Numbered from the stretch's first letter, positions 33,968 through 44,232 are shown. The stretch is 64,000 bases of DNA from Citrobacter sp. MGH106 (GCF_001037495.1 NZ_KQ089823.1:310001-374000), one strand, 5' to 3'. Notes: generated by a model from the sequence alone, not told the origin. Numbers and translations are program-made.

Positions 33968-34651
33968 CTATTCCCGTAAACCATCATATTCACTGCATAA
34001 CAACCATTTTACTGGCTCATCCTCAGCTATCGCCGGGAAGCGCCCGCCTGGCTCAAGGAAGTGGTTATCCTGCAGGTCGTCATTCACCATCGAAATTTCC
34101 CAACCCAGCACAAACGCTTTCTCAGCCCAGAAGCGATGGTACAAACGCGGCGGCAGGCAGACACTCTGCCCCGGCTTCAGCACCAGAGTGTCGCCGGGCT
34201 TGAAAGTACGCCGTTGACCATCCACGCTGACATCAACTATTCGCTGACCGTCGTACTGTGCATCGGGCGTAGCCCACGCCAGCTGCATGCATAAATCACC
34301 ACCGCCGCGATTCACGATATCTTCCATTTTATGCGTATGAAAATGCCACGGAGTTTGCTGATCCTGCTGAATTTGCAGCATCTTTTCGGCATACGGTTTG
34401 GGGTAGTTGGCTGAACCCAGCAAGCCATTGCGCAACGTCAACAACGTCAGCCCCGTTTGCGAAAAATCCCCGCGACCAAAGTCGGTAATATCCCAGCCCA
34501 ACCTGAGATCGAGTACTTCACACCACTCCGCTCTATCCTGCTGTCGCCAGACATCGGCGGTAAAATAGGCAAAATCAGGCAGACACACCCGAAAGGTCTC
34601 GGCGATGGCATGCGCTTTATCAACGGCATAATTTATTTGAGAACGCTTCAT
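33968..34651 (-). CDS. D-lyxose/D-mannose-type sugar isomerase (cupin)
   Basis: A 227-residue cupin-fold sugar isomerase of the D-lyxose isomerase family, which includes a structurally characterised E. coli O157 protein of the same length. Metal ligands are visible as HFHTHKMEDIVNRGGG (His103, His105, Glu110) and LYHRFW (His172). The family interconverts D-lyxose with D-xylulose and D-mannose with D-fructose. It is the last gene of a PTS-aldolase operon, 49 bases after an aldolase gene, with CAAGGAAAAGTGGA before its ATG. The real substrate in this pathway is unknown; it may feed an aldose into the ketose route. Confidence 0.87.
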   Translation of the reverse strand: MKRSQINYAVDKAHAIAETFRVCLPDFAYFTADVWRQQDRAEWCEVLDLRLGWDITDFGRGDFSQTGLTLLTLRNGLLGSANYPKPYAEKMLQIQQDQQTPWHFHTHKMEDIVNRGGGDLCMQLAWATPDAQYDGQRIVDVSVDGQRRTFKPGDTLVLKPGQSVCLPPRLYHRFWAEKAFVLGWEISMVNDDLQDNHFLEPGGRFPAIAEDEPVKWLLCSEYDGLRE

Positions 34652-34700
34652 TCCACTTTTCCTTGTTGCGAAAGAGGCGGGTCACCCCGCCTGCATGCGG

Positions 34701-35561
34701 TTAGTAAAGTGACGCTTTTCCGGTGGAGCCGAACAGTTTCATTTTGTGACGGATCACATCCCGTGCGGCGCTGATCGCTTCCGGATAAATTACATTTGGG
34801 TCCCACCAGGTCTCTTTTGCCAGGATTTCACGGACTTTCTGGAAATAGGCGTATTTCATATCACTGGAAATATTGATTTTTCCGACCCCCAGCGTGACGG
34901 ATTCGGCAATTTCCGCATCCGGATTCGCTGAGCCGCCGTGCAGAACCAGCGGAATATCCAGCCGTCCAGCGATGTCGCGCAGGATGTTCATTTGCAGTTC
35001 AGGCTGCATACCTTTCGGGTAGATCCCGTGTGCGGTACCAATCGCCACCGCCAGCGTGTCGGCACCCGTACGGGCAATAAAATCCTCTGCCTGAGCAGGA
35101 TCGGTATAGGTAACTTGCGAGACACCGCCTTCTACTGACGTCCCGGTCTGACCAATCGTTCCCAACTCACCTTCAACAGAAACACCTACCGCGTGCGCCA
35201 GTCTGACCACTTCCTTCGTCAGTGCCACATTCTCCTCATACGGCAGCAGCGAACCGTCAATCATCACGGAGGTAAACCCGCATTGAATTGCGCGCAGGAC
35301 ATGCTCTACCGAGGCACCGTGATCCAGATGCAGAGTGAACGGTACCGGGCTGCGCATCGTGATATCACGAACATAGCTAAAAAACGCATCACCGAGGAAA
35401 TCATGCTCGCTAGGGTGGATGGAGATAATCGCAGGTGTGTTGGTCGCTTCCGCTTCTTCCACCACAGCACGCACAAAACAGCTATCTGCAACGTTAAAGG
35501 CGCCAATGGCAAAACCGTGCTGACGGGTAGGTTGCAGTAATTCTTTCATCGAAACTAACAT
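34701..35561 (-). CDS. class II aldolase, ketose-bisphosphate type (first copy)
   Basis: A 286-residue zinc-dependent class II aldolase of the FbaA/GatY/KbaY group. FTLHLDHGASVEH places catalytic Asp80 and zinc ligand His81. GTAHGIYPKG and PLVLHGGSANPD supply the other zinc and phosphate-binding residues, and VGKINISSDMK the C-terminal phosphate loop. Such enzymes split ketose 1-phosphates or 1,6-bisphosphates into DHAP and an aldehyde. A GGAG 9 bases before the ATG supports this start. It is clearly different in sequence from the second aldolase encoded 80 bases upstream. Confidence 0.9.
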   Translation of the reverse strand: MLVSMKELLQPTRQHGFAIGAFNVADSCFVRAVVEEAEATNTPAIISIHPSEHDFLGDAFFSYVRDITMRSPVPFTLHLDHGASVEHVLRAIQCGFTSVMIDGSLLPYEENVALTKEVVRLAHAVGVSVEGELGTIGQTGTSVEGGVSQVTYTDPAQAEDFIARTGADTLAVAIGTAHGIYPKGMQPELQMNILRDIAGRLDIPLVLHGGSANPDAEIAESVTLGVGKINISSDMKYAYFQKVREILAKETWWDPNVIYPEAISAARDVIRHKMKLFGSTGKASLY

Positions 35562-35641
35562 GGTAATTCTCCAGTTTCAGGGTGTAGAAAGCCCTGCCAG
35601 TGCGTTATCGCAGAGGCATAGAGGGCGTTACAGAAAACGAA

Positions 35642-36493
35642 TCAGGCTTTGTCGATAGCGCCGCTGGCCTGCAGGTACGGAATTATGGCTTCCTCGCTGG
35701 CCTGCTCCATCACCGCCAGAGCATCAACCAGTTCACAGGATTTGTCCCGACAGAGGGTATGCAGCAATGCCGCTTTTCCTGCCTCAAAGACAGCCGCCCC
35801 AACGTTGATCTTGGCAACGCCAAAGGCCGGGCAACGCTGGAGCTGGTCAAACGGCGTACCGCTACCGCCATGCAGAGCAAGCGGCACGGTCGACATACGG
35901 GCGATCTCCTCAAGACGCTGGAAATCAATGGCAGGGGTAATGCCAGGCGCGTACATGCCGTGCGCCGTTCCGACTGAAACGGCCAGTAAGTCGATACCTG
36001 TCTGCTGGATAAACGGCGCAACATCTGCGACCTGAGTCATCAAATCGACGTTCGTCGCATGGTCATAGCGCGGCGCATCGGCCAGATGGCCCAGTTCCCC
36101 CTCAACGCAAAGTTTTGCGCTGGCGGCCAGTTCCACCACCGCCCTGGTCTGGCGAATATTCTCTTCCAGCGCAAACGCAGAGGCGTCGATCATCAAACCG
36201 CTAAATCCGGCGCGGAAAGCCTGGCGAATGCGTACAGGATCCTTTCCATGGTCAAGTGCTAACGCGACAGGTACAGAGGCTTCTTCTGCTAGTGCTTTAA
36301 CGACCGCCGCCGCCAGTGAGGCAGGGAAATGATCCAGATGTCCCTGGTACAGATTCAGAATGATGGGCGCACGGTGTTTCTCAGCAACCCGCACCGCAGC
36401 TCTGGCACTTTCCAGGTTCATACAATTGATCGCCAGCAGTGCGTACTGCCCACGCCAGGCTTTCGTCACCATGCTTTTCATATCGGCAAACAT
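35642..36493 (-). CDS. class II aldolase, ketose-bisphosphate type (second copy)
   Basis: A 283-residue class II aldolase with ALALDHGKDPVRIR (Asp81, His82), SVGTAHGMYAPG and LALHGGSGTPFDQL, the complete zinc and phosphate site. GVAKINVGAAVFEAG is the C-terminal phosphate loop. GGAGG precedes the ATG at 36493 by four bases. Two divergent class II aldolases in one operon suggest two cleavage steps, two stereochemical substrates, or a heteromeric enzyme. It begins 11 bases after the IIC gene. Confidence 0.9.
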   Translation of the reverse strand: MFADMKSMVTKAWRGQYALLAINCMNLESARAAVRVAEKHRAPIILNLYQGHLDHFPASLAAAVVKALAEEASVPVALALDHGKDPVRIRQAFRAGFSGLMIDASAFALEENIRQTRAVVELAASAKLCVEGELGHLADAPRYDHATNVDLMTQVADVAPFIQQTGIDLLAVSVGTAHGMYAPGITPAIDFQRLEEIARMSTVPLALHGGSGTPFDQLQRCPAFGVAKINVGAAVFEAGKAALLHTLCRDKSCELVDALAVMEQASEEAIIPYLQASGAIDKA

Positions 36494-36504
36494 ACGGCCT
36501 CCGG

Positions 36505-37596
36505 TTATTCCAGGGTGAAGGTGATATCTTCGTCTTTCAGTTTTTGATCGCTAAGTTCGTCAAACTCTTCGTCACGCTCGGTCACTGGTTTCTTCCACAG
36601 CGACAGCATGACGCCACAGATAACCGTCCCGATGCCCAACGCCAGGCAAAACAACAGTGGATGTGTGAAGAGTGGGACAACAAACATGCCGCCGTGCGGG
36701 ACAGGACTTTCTACGCCCCACACCATAATCAGGCCGCCCGCCACCGCGGAGGCCACCACACAGGCCCCCACCACGCGCAGCAGGTCGCGCGCCGCAATCG
36801 GAATGACCCCTTCGGTGATCATGCAAATCCCCATCGGGAACGCCGCTTTCAGCGCTTCGCGTTCAGCACGGGTGTACTTGTGACGCGTCAGCAGGAAGGA
36901 GAGCGTAATGCCGAACGGCGGGATAATCGAACCGACAAACTTCACGGCTTCCGGGCCATATACGCCACTTACCAGCATGCCATCGGCGAACAGTGACATG
37001 GTTTTATTCACCGGGCCGCCAAAGTCGAATGTCGCCATTGCGCCGAGGATTGCGCCCATCAGAAAGCGCGATCCACCCTGCATGGACTCCAGCAAATGAA
37101 TCAGCGCTTCCTGAAGCCAGGCAATTGGCTTGCCAATCAGCGTCATCATCAACAGACCGCCAATCACGGTGCTCAATACCGGCAACACCATAATGGGCAT
37201 CAACCCCTGCATCGACTGCGGCAACCGGATATAACGCTTAAGCAGCAACACGGTGTAGCCGACAAGAAATCCGCCCAGCATCCCGCCAATAAAACCGGTA
37301 TGAATTTCACCGCAGACAAAACCGACAATCAGACCCGGCACGAATCCGGGGCGGTCGGCGATAGAGTAAGCAATTGCCGCACTAATCAGCGGAACAATTA
37401 ATCCCATCCCCCAACCGCCAATCTGGTTAAGCATCCACGGTATTGTCCCGGTTTTTTCACCAACATTTGTGCCACCGAGTATTTGCCCAAGGGCAATACA
37501 AATCCCTGCGGCAACAATTAACGGGATCATCCACGAGATTCCCGTTAACAAATGTTTTTTTATTTCCTGAGATAGCGGTATTTTATTTTCATTCAT
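36505..37596 (-). CDS. fructose-family PTS enzyme IIC
   Basis: A 363-residue membrane permease of the phosphotransferase system, Fru family. It starts with a short cytoplasmic N-terminus (LSQEIKKHLLTGISWMIPL) and has about eight to nine membrane segments, with FDFGGPVNKTM and FPMGICMITEGVIPIAARD, segments typical of fructose- and mannitol-like IIC proteins near the sugar site. It carries no IIB or IIA domain, which are separate genes upstream. AGGGATCTCAC precedes the ATG. Substrate is probably a ketose or polyol, phosphorylated at C1 during uptake. Confidence 0.92.
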   Translation of the reverse strand: MNENKIPLSQEIKKHLLTGISWMIPLIVAAGICIALGQILGGTNVGEKTGTIPWMLNQIGGWGMGLIVPLISAAIAYSIADRPGFVPGLIVGFVCGEIHTGFIGGMLGGFLVGYTVLLLKRYIRLPQSMQGLMPIMVLPVLSTVIGGLLMMTLIGKPIAWLQEALIHLLESMQGGSRFLMGAILGAMATFDFGGPVNKTMSLFADGMLVSGVYGPEAVKFVGSIIPPFGITLSFLLTRHKYTRAEREALKAAFPMGICMITEGVIPIAARDLLRVVGACVVASAVAGGLIMVWGVESPVPHGGMFVVPLFTHPLLFCLALGIGTVICGVMLSLWKKPVTERDEEFDELSDQKLKDEDITFTLE

Positions 37597-37622
37597 GTGA
37601 GATCCCTCCAGAATGAGGATCG

Positions 37623-37943
37623 CTACTGGTTCAAATTAACCAATGATTTTTCGACCTTTTCAAGAAACTGAATTGGCGACTTTATCACTATTTCTGTTTT
37701 CACTCGCACAATACGTTTATTTATAAAACGTTCCTCCCCTTTTATTTTGACATCCACAGCCAGAATGACGACATCAGCGGCAGAAATATCACCTGCCAAC
37801 AGTTCGTTTTCCGTGCCGATGGTGCCCTGGGTTTCAACTTTGATATTATGGCCAAGCGCTTTTGCGCCTTTTATTAACTTTTCACGGGCGATATAAGTGT
37901 GCGCAATACCCGCCGTACAAGCGGCAACACAAACAATATTCAT
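37623..37943 (-). CDS. fructose-family PTS enzyme IIB
   Basis: A 106-residue IIB protein beginning MNIVCVAACTAGIAHTYIA. The Cys in AACTAGIAHT (Cys9) is the phosphorylated residue, although the usual ACPTGIAHT loop has Thr-Ala in place of Pro-Thr. It receives phosphate from IIA and passes it to the sugar bound by IIC. ATG at 37943 is preferred to one 12 bases upstream because GGAG lies 6 bases before it. It starts 19 bases after the IIA gene. Confidence 0.9.
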   Translation of the reverse strand: MNIVCVAACTAGIAHTYIAREKLIKGAKALGHNIKVETQGTIGTENELLAGDISAADVVILAVDVKIKGEERFINKRIVRVKTEIVIKSPIQFLEKVEKSLVNLNQ

Positions 37944-37962
37944 AAGATGCTCCACATTTTAT

Positions 37963-38433
37963 TTAGCAGACATTCGACTCAGCATATTGGCTAAACAACT
38001 CAATAATTTTTTGTGGACTGCGCTCGATCAGTAACTGCTCAATAATCTCGTCATCTGCTAACGCCCCGGCAACCTGAGAGAGCAGACGAATATGTGTTGT
38101 GTTTTGATCTTCAAGACGAACGGCAAATAAAATAATGCACCGTACGTTGCTGCCATCAAGCGTTTCCCACGGAATATCATGACGAGTACGCCCGATAGCC
38201 AGAGTAGTATTGACCACCGCCGAAGATTTACCGTGCGGGATAGCAATATGATTTTCAAAACCAGTCGAGCCTTCAGACTCACGCTGCCAGACGTCCTGAA
38301 TAAACGTATCCCGGCAGCTAATCGCACCATCTTTTTGCAGCAGGTCAGTCAGTTCCTCAATGGCCTCCGTTTTATTTGTAGCCTTCATGTCCAAAATAAC
38401 GCAATTTGTATTGAGTATTTTCGTTATGTCCAT
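37963..38433 (-). CDS. PTS enzyme IIA, mannitol/fructose type
   Basis: A 156-residue IIA domain protein (PTS EIIA type 2). The phosphorylated histidine is His67 in HIAIPHGKSSAV. It takes phosphate from HPr and hands it to IIB. It begins at ATG 38433 with GAGGT upstream; a TTG one codon earlier is possible. It is 26 bases downstream of the regulator gene, so regulator and transporter are likely co-transcribed. Confidence 0.92.
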   Translation of the reverse strand: MDITKILNTNCVILDMKATNKTEAIEELTDLLQKDGAISCRDTFIQDVWQRESEGSTGFENHIAIPHGKSSAVVNTTLAIGRTRHDIPWETLDGSNVRCIILFAVRLEDQNTTHIRLLSQVAGALADDEIIEQLLIERSPQKIIELFSQYAESNVC

Positions 38434-38459
38434 CAATCATACCTCATGGAGTTCAGACA

Positions 38460-40013
38460 TTAATTTTCAACGACCAGCGACGTCGCACGATGTAATTTTT
38501 CAGTAATAACCGTTTCAGTAACTCGTTTAATATCAGCATCATTGAAGAACGCGGTAACATACACGACAGGCATCGCAATGGTGGGTAAATTTATTGTTGA
38601 AACCACCAGTTCAATATCTTCCGTCAGTACGGAGGGCAAACTTCCTGCCGACACCACACCCACAATGGTCCAGTCCGGAAAGGCGCGTAAAATGCGGCTT
38701 TTGAGTAAGTGAGAAGTACCGATACCCGTTGAGCAGACCAGTAGCACCCGCTTGCGGGCAATCTGGCGTTCCATTGCTGCCTGAAAATGCACAGTTAAGT
38801 ACCCAACTTCATCTTCCGATACAGCCCGGTCGCCCCAGCCGCTAAACACCCGATTCACCGCGCACTGTGTTAAACGCCAGACATCCTCCAGCTCTCCTTT
38901 GATGTCATCCAACAGCGGGTTACGAATACGAATATGGTAGTTCAGCCGGTTAATCAACGGCTTAATATGAATCAGTAACCCGTCATACAGCGCAACGTCC
39001 TGACTGAGGTCGCTGTCGACCATCTCCGCAAATGTCGCGATCAGCCGCCAGGTAATCAACCGCGCCTCATCGCTGGAGTGCATATGGCCAATTACGCTCA
39101 CATCGTTATGTTCTTCAATCATCACGCCAGAAGAGATAATATACTGATAAATAAACCAGACTTCGTCTTGCGGCAGCGGGTGTGCAATACGTTTTTCGAT
39201 ATGCTGGATCATGCGGCTGGCAATGGAAAAGATGCTCTCGTCAAATGAGGTAATATTTTCATCTTTTCTCGGTAACGCATTCCCCCGTGTGATGCGGTAC
39301 ATCATGATCAGAATATGAGTAAAAATATTGACGTAATAAGGCTCACCCAACGACCAACACAGATCATTCTCCATTTCCTGCAACAGCGTTTGTACAAATA
39401 AAACGTCTTCTTCACCGAAGTAATGCACTAGCGCTTTATAGCTACCTGAATCAAGGCGAGAATAAACGACGCTACCGGGTTCATTATGGTTAATCACACC
39501 GTTAATCAGCGAGGCCATCGCCTGACGCACACCACTCTCGCTGCCTTCAATGTGCGTTCCGCTTTGGCTACGAATCAAAGATAATCCCAGCGGGGTTATC
39601 CATGATTCAATGACTTTCAGATCGTTAACAATCGATGCGCTACTGATAAAATAACGTTCAGATAATTTGCTGATAGATGTTTCATGCGGCGTTTCGCTTA
39701 ATAATTGTGATGCTATCTTTACGCGCCGTGAATTATTCATCATTCCATCAACGTCATCGCCCTCGGCACCTAATAACTGATCCAAATATAAAAGATCAGT
39801 AATATTATCGGCAATAAGCATCACGCCTGCGCCAGTACGTTTATCAATGGATATTTTCCATTCCGATAACCACTGCTCCAGCATCCGCAGATCGCGTTGC
39901 ACAGTTTTTTCTGAAACAGCTAAGTATTCAGCGATCTTCAGCAGCGTGACATATTCCTTCCGGGGCAGAAGAAATTTTAATAATCTGTTTTGTCGCGAGG
40001 TAATCATTTGCAT
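38460..40013 (-). CDS. PRD-containing transcriptional regulator (MtlR/LicR-like)
   Basis: A 517-residue regulator with two N-terminal winged helix segments (residues about 5-60, LLKIAEYLAVSEKTVQRDLRML, and about 110-160, SKLSERYFISSASIVNDL). Two PTS regulation domains follow with conserved histidines (for example LIHIKPLINRLNY), then a IIB-like domain VLLVCSTGIGTSHLL near residue 415. The layout is that of activators controlled by PTS phosphorylation, in the MtlR/LicR group, but without a C-terminal IIA domain. It is the first gene of the sugar operon and probably activates its own promoter when substrate drains phosphate from the IIB-IIA chain. Confidence 0.9.
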   Translation of the reverse strand: MQMITSRQNRLLKFLLPRKEYVTLLKIAEYLAVSEKTVQRDLRMLEQWLSEWKISIDKRTGAGVMLIADNITDLLYLDQLLGAEGDDVDGMMNNSRRVKIASQLLSETPHETSISKLSERYFISSASIVNDLKVIESWITPLGLSLIRSQSGTHIEGSESGVRQAMASLINGVINHNEPGSVVYSRLDSGSYKALVHYFGEEDVLFVQTLLQEMENDLCWSLGEPYYVNIFTHILIMMYRITRGNALPRKDENITSFDESIFSIASRMIQHIEKRIAHPLPQDEVWFIYQYIISSGVMIEEHNDVSVIGHMHSSDEARLITWRLIATFAEMVDSDLSQDVALYDGLLIHIKPLINRLNYHIRIRNPLLDDIKGELEDVWRLTQCAVNRVFSGWGDRAVSEDEVGYLTVHFQAAMERQIARKRVLLVCSTGIGTSHLLKSRILRAFPDWTIVGVVSAGSLPSVLTEDIELVVSTINLPTIAMPVVYVTAFFNDADIKRVTETVITEKLHRATSLVVEN

Positions 40014-40226
40014 TATTTACCCTTATCACACACCAGATTAAATATCTAACGAAGCACTGACGCTCCACTTGCAATCCGTGATGATAAATATAAAAGGCCT
40101 ACGATGTTGCAACAATACTAAATCGTGTCCTGTATTCCGGACAGAAATAAGACAAAAAAGGAAAATAGTGAGATATTTACAGCGCAGATCACATTTTTTG
40201 CCAGAGTTATAGTGATAACGCTCGCA

Positions 40227-40262
40227 AAAACCCTCCCTCTTTATCAGAGAGAGGGAGGATAA
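40227..40262. terminator. terminator after yicI
   Basis: CCTCCCTCT (40232-40240) pairs with AGAGGGAGG (40250-40258). On the minus strand it is followed by GTTTTTG and on the plus strand by ATAAAAAATTTA. It ends the yicJI transcript before the promoter region of the PRD regulator gene. Confidence 0.8.
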
Positions 40263-40267
40263 AAAAT

Positions 40268-42586
40268 TTATAACGTGATGGTTAATTCATTGCTGTCAGG
40301 CGTCACAACCACGCCCCATTCGCTGCCCGCAGATAAACCGCCCTTCACGCCACTAATCTGCAGGATATTTCGCAGGCACAGCGTCCAGTTACGCGCTTCG
40401 CCGACACCTTGCACAGTAATGGTATTACCCGCGCGCGTGGCCTTCAGCGTGAAGGTAACCGAGCCGTCAGCCGCCGGGACTTCACAGATGGCTTCCCGGC
40501 CCTCCTCCAGTTGGAATAACTGGAATGCCGTCCCTTCGTGCCAGGCATAGTCAGGCTTCTGGCTATTGCAGCCTAGCGCCAGCAGGGTGTTGTCTCGCAC
40601 ATAGACCGGCAGGCTCAGGAAGCCATGCTGTTGCTTATGCCATCGGTTGCCCTGCACGTCGTCATTATGCCACAGGTGTGTCCAGCGTCCTTCCGGCAGG
40701 TAAAACTGTACATCCCCTGCCTGCGAGAACACCGGTGCGACCATGATGCTATCGCCCAGCATGTACTGACGGTCGAGATAATCACACGCCGGATCGTCCG
40801 GAAACTCCAGCATCATCGCGCGCATCATCGGCGTACCCTGTTCACTGGCGCGGGCCGCTTCACGGTACAGATACGGCATCATGCGGCATTTCTGTTCGGT
40901 GTAGTAACGCACCACATCACAGGACTCGTCGTCATATGCCCACGGCACACGGTAGGATTTACTGCCGTGCAGGCGGCTGTGGCTGGAAAGCAGTCCAAAC
41001 GCGCACCAGCGTTTATAGACGTGCGCGGGCGCTGTATTTTCGAAACCGCCGATATCGTGGCTCCAGAAACCAAAGCCGGAAAGGCCGATAGATAATCCAC
41101 CGCGCAGGCTTTCCGCCATGGATTCGTAGTTGGCGTAGCAGTCACCCCCCCAGTGCACCGGGAATTGTTGCGCGCCCACGGAGGCGGAACGGGCAAACAG
41201 CACCGCTTCTTTCTCACCCACAGTTTCTTTCAGCACGTTCCACACCAGTTCGTTGTAGATGAAAGCGTAGTGATTGTGCATTTTCTGCGGATCGGCACCG
41301 TCGAACCACTGTACATCCGTGGGGATCCGTTCGCCAAAATCGGTCTTGAAGCAATCCACTCCGATATCCACCAGACCTTTTAGCTTGCTGGCGTACCACT
41401 CGCAGGCAGCGGGGTTGGTAAAATCATAAATTGCCAGGCCGGGCTGCCATTTATCCCACTGCCACAGAGAACCGTCAGGCCGCTTGAGCAGATAACCTTT
41501 CTCTTTCAGCTCATTGAAGAGAGGGGATTTTTGACCAATGTACGGGTTAATCCATACGCAGACCTTCAACCCTTTCTCTTTCAGGCGGCGGATCATCCCT
41601 TCCGGGTCCGGGAACGTCACCGGGTCCCATTCGAAATCACACCACTGGAATGCTTTCATCCAGAAACAGTCGAAGTGGAAAACGTGCAGTGGCAGGTTAC
41701 GCTCCGCCATACCGTCAATAAAGCTGTTTACTGTCGCTTCATCATAGTTGGTCGTGAACGAGGTGGTGAGCCACAGACCGAATGACCAGGCTGGAGGCAG
41801 CGCCGGACGGCCAGTAAAGCGGGTATATCGCTCCAGTACCGCTTTAGGCGTTGGCCCGTCGATCACAAAGTATTCCAGATACTCACTCTCCACGCTGAAC
41901 TGCACTTTTGAGACTTTCTCGGAGCCGATTTCAAACGATACGCACTGCGGATGGTTCACCAGTACGCCGTAGCCACGGTTGGTGATATAAAACGGGATGT
42001 TCTTATAAGACTGCTCAGTGCTGGTACCGCCATCGCGGTTCCAGGTATCTACAGTCTGACCATTACGCACCAGCGCGGTAAAGCGCTCGCCCAACCCGTA
42101 GACCGTTTCACCGACGCCCAGATCCAGACGCTCAAACATATAGTTGCGCCCGCTGTTGGTATCCTGCACATAGCCGTTATTTTTCAACTGGCTGCCGGTA
42201 ATACGCACGCCGTTACGTAAAAAATCGAGTGACCAGAACTCCCCTTTGGTAACGCGCACGCTCAAATTACCGCTCTTCAGTTCGGCAAATTCGGCATTGT
42301 TCTGCATTACCACCGGCACATCCTGCTGCACATGCAACGGATAATGCGGACCTGTATCCAGCGCGCCCTGGAAGTGCTCCATACGCACGCCTACAACCCC
42401 TTCCTGCGGCGAGAAGAAGCGCAGGGTAAACAGTGGAGTATCGAGTTGCCAGGTGCGCTCACGTACATCGCGCGGCGCAACGTAGACCACCATCTCACTT
42501 CCCTGCTGCTCAACGTCGAATACCTGAATCGGGTTTATCAAATTTAGCCCAGGCTGAATCAGCCAGTTTCCATCGCTAATTTTCAT
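40268..42586 (-). CDS. yicI: alpha-xylosidase (GH31)
   Basis: A 772-residue GH31 glycosidase, the exact length of E. coli YicI, which releases alpha-xylose from the non-reducing end of isoprimeverose-type disaccharides. The catalytic nucleophile lies in [11 protein letters not shown] (Asp near 416) and the acid/base Asp is in the conserved [17 protein letters not shown] region. The hexamer-forming N-terminal beta domain and the C-terminal beta domains are both present. It is cytoplasmic (no signal peptide) and encoded 11 bases downstream of yicJ. Confidence 0.97.
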   Translation of the reverse strand: MKISDGNWLIQPGLNLINPIQVFDVEQQGSEMVVYVAPRDVRERTWQLDTPLFTLRFFSPQEGVVGVRMEHFQGALDTGPHYPLHVQQDVPVVMQNNAEFAELKSGNLSVRVTKGEFWSLDFLRNGVRITGSQLKNNGYVQDTNSGRNYMFERLDLGVGETVYGLGERFTALVRNGQTVDTWNRDGGTSTEQSYKNIPFYITNRGYGVLVNHPQCVSFEIGSEKVSKVQFSVESEYLEYFVIDGPTPKAVLERYTRFTGRPALPPAWSFGLWLTTSFTTNYDEATVNSFIDGMAERNLPLHVFHFDCFWMKAFQWCDFEWDPVTFPDPEGMIRRLKEKGLKVCVWINPYIGQKSPLFNELKEKGYLLKRPDGSLWQWDKWQPGLAIYDFTNPAACEWYASKLKGLVDIGVDCFKTDFGERIPTDVQWFDGADPQKMHNHYAFIYNELVWNVLKETVGEKEAVLFARSASVGAQQFPVHWGGDCYANYESMAESLRGGLSIGLSGFGFWSHDIGGFENTAPAHVYKRWCAFGLLSSHSRLHGSKSYRVPWAYDDESCDVVRYYTEQKCRMMPYLYREAARASEQGTPMMRAMMLEFPDDPACDYLDRQYMLGDSIMVAPVFSQAGDVQFYLPEGRWTHLWHNDDVQGNRWHKQQHGFLSLPVYVRDNTLLALGCNSQKPDYAWHEGTAFQLFQLEEGREAICEVPAADGSVTFTLKATRAGNTITVQGVGEARNWTLCLRNILQISGVKGGLSAGSEWGVVVTPDSNELTITL

Positions 42587-42597
42587 CGTCTGTTCCT

Positions 42598-43980
42598 TTA
42601 GTTCTGAAATTCTTTGGTCGTAAAGTCCTGCTGATTGCGACGTGCCCCCTGAGCCAACTGGCTCATAATTTCAGTCAGATACGGAGTTTTCAGGGTATAG
42701 AAGCGTTTGGCAATGACGGCACTCAACAGGTAGCAGATCGCCGGGGCGATGGTGAACAACGCAATAATGATGCTGATGGTGGCGCTGTTCTGGGTTTTCG
42801 CTGCGGCATCGTAGCCACCGCCAGCCAGCATCCAGCCAATAAGCGCCCCACCGAGTGCGAGGCCCAGCTTGAGCACAAACAACGTCCCTGCGAAGCTGAT
42901 ACCCGTCAGGCGCTTGCCGTTGCACCACTCACCGTAGTCAACGGTGTCAGACATCATTACCCACTGGATAGGCGTCACCAACTGGTGCAACACACCAATC
43001 GCAAAGATAAAGATGAACATGGTGATAGTGGCGTGCATCGGCACAAAGAACATCGCCAGGCTGATAACCGCCAACAGGGCGTTAGTCCACCAGAAGACGC
43101 TCACTTTGCATTTCCAGTCGGTAAGTGGTTTTGCCAGCGCAGAGCCGATCAGATTTCCGACACAATAGGTGGTGAGGAAGGCGACAAACACCTCCGGCGT
43201 GCCGAGGATCCAGGTGACGTAATACATCATTGCCCCGCCACGTACGCAGACAGCCAGGATATTGAGAATGGTGAGCAATCCGACGATGCGCCATTGATCG
43301 TTCTTCCAGATATCGCGCAGATCTTCCCGCATTGAGTTATTACCCGGAGGTGCTGCAACACGTTCTTTGGTAGTAAAGAAGCAAAAGGTCAGCATCAGGA
43401 ATGCAATGACCGAGAGCACAGCAATCCCGCCCTGGAAACCCAATGCTTTGTTTTCGCCGCCAATCAGGTTTACCAACGGCATCATCAGCACCGTGGAGAG
43501 CATGCCGCCCGCCGTCGCCAGCACAAAGCGCCAGGACTGCAGTGAGATACGTTGAGTCGGGTCTTTGGTAATAACTCCGCCCAACGCGCAGTAAGGGATG
43601 TTAACCACGGTGTAGAGCAGGGTCAGCAGCGTATAGGTGACGGCGGCGTAGATCATTTTGCCATTCAGGCTGAGGTCCGGCGTGGTGTATGCCAGCACGC
43701 AAACGAGGCCAAACGGAATCGCGCCAAACAGGATCCACGGGCGGAACTTACCCCAGCGCGATTGGGTACGGTCGGCAATCAGTCCCATGCACGGGTCTGA
43801 GATAGCATCCAGTGCGCGCGCCAGCAAAAACATAGTGCCGACAAAACCGGCGGGGATACCGAAGATATCAGTGTAAAAAAACATCATATACAACATAACG
43901 TTATCAAAAATAATATGACTGGCGGCATCACCCATTCCATAGCCAATCTTCTCTGTGACGGACAATATCTCGCTCTTCAT
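42598..43980 (-). CDS. yicJ: GPH-family xyloside:cation symporter
   Basis: A 460-residue GPH (glycoside-pentoside-hexuronide) transporter with about 12 membrane spans. It begins [20 protein letters not shown] and has the family signatures [25 protein letters not shown] and [14 protein letters not shown]. It likely imports the alpha-xylosides cut by YicI. ATG at 43980 is chosen because AAGGATAAAACA precedes it and the length equals E. coli YicJ. It is transcribed away from selC; a LacI-family-like palindrome lies 30 bases upstream of its start. Confidence 0.95.
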   Translation of the reverse strand: MKSEILSVTEKIGYGMGDAASHIIFDNVMLYMMFFYTDIFGIPAGFVGTMFLLARALDAISDPCMGLIADRTQSRWGKFRPWILFGAIPFGLVCVLAYTTPDLSLNGKMIYAAVTYTLLTLLYTVVNIPYCALGGVITKDPTQRISLQSWRFVLATAGGMLSTVLMMPLVNLIGGENKALGFQGGIAVLSVIAFLMLTFCFFTTKERVAAPPGNNSMREDLRDIWKNDQWRIVGLLTILNILAVCVRGGAMMYYVTWILGTPEVFVAFLTTYCVGNLIGSALAKPLTDWKCKVSVFWWTNALLAVISLAMFFVPMHATITMFIFIFAIGVLHQLVTPIQWVMMSDTVDYGEWCNGKRLTGISFAGTLFVLKLGLALGGALIGWMLAGGGYDAAAKTQNSATISIIIALFTIAPAICYLLSAVIAKRFYTLKTPYLTEIMSQLAQGARRNQQDFTTKEFQN

Positions 43981-44009
43981 TGTTTTATCCTTTAACACCG
44001 TAAGGTAGC

Positions 44010-44023
44010 TGAAACCGGTTACA
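44010..44023. promoter_or_regulatory. LacI-family-type operator upstream of yicJ
   Basis: TGAAACCGGTTACA is a near-perfect 14-base palindrome with central CG, the style of operator bound by LacI/GalR-family repressors. It lies 30 bases before the yicJ start. No LacI-type gene is in the window, so any repressor would act in trans. Confidence 0.5.
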
Positions 44024-44232
44024 GACGTTGTAAACCATCCTTGTGAGCGCGAACATTCCGATATTTTGTAATCAATTTACGATTCTTGCTTTCTGTGATC
44101 GGAGTAGCGTCGAAAAAATATGTCTAAATGTAAGTATTGGATTTTGTAGAGGTTTATTTGAAAACGGTCATGGTAAAGAGAAAGGGAAGTTAAAAAAGTG
44201 AGTGGGGGGGTGTGGAAACTCCTGGAAGTAGC

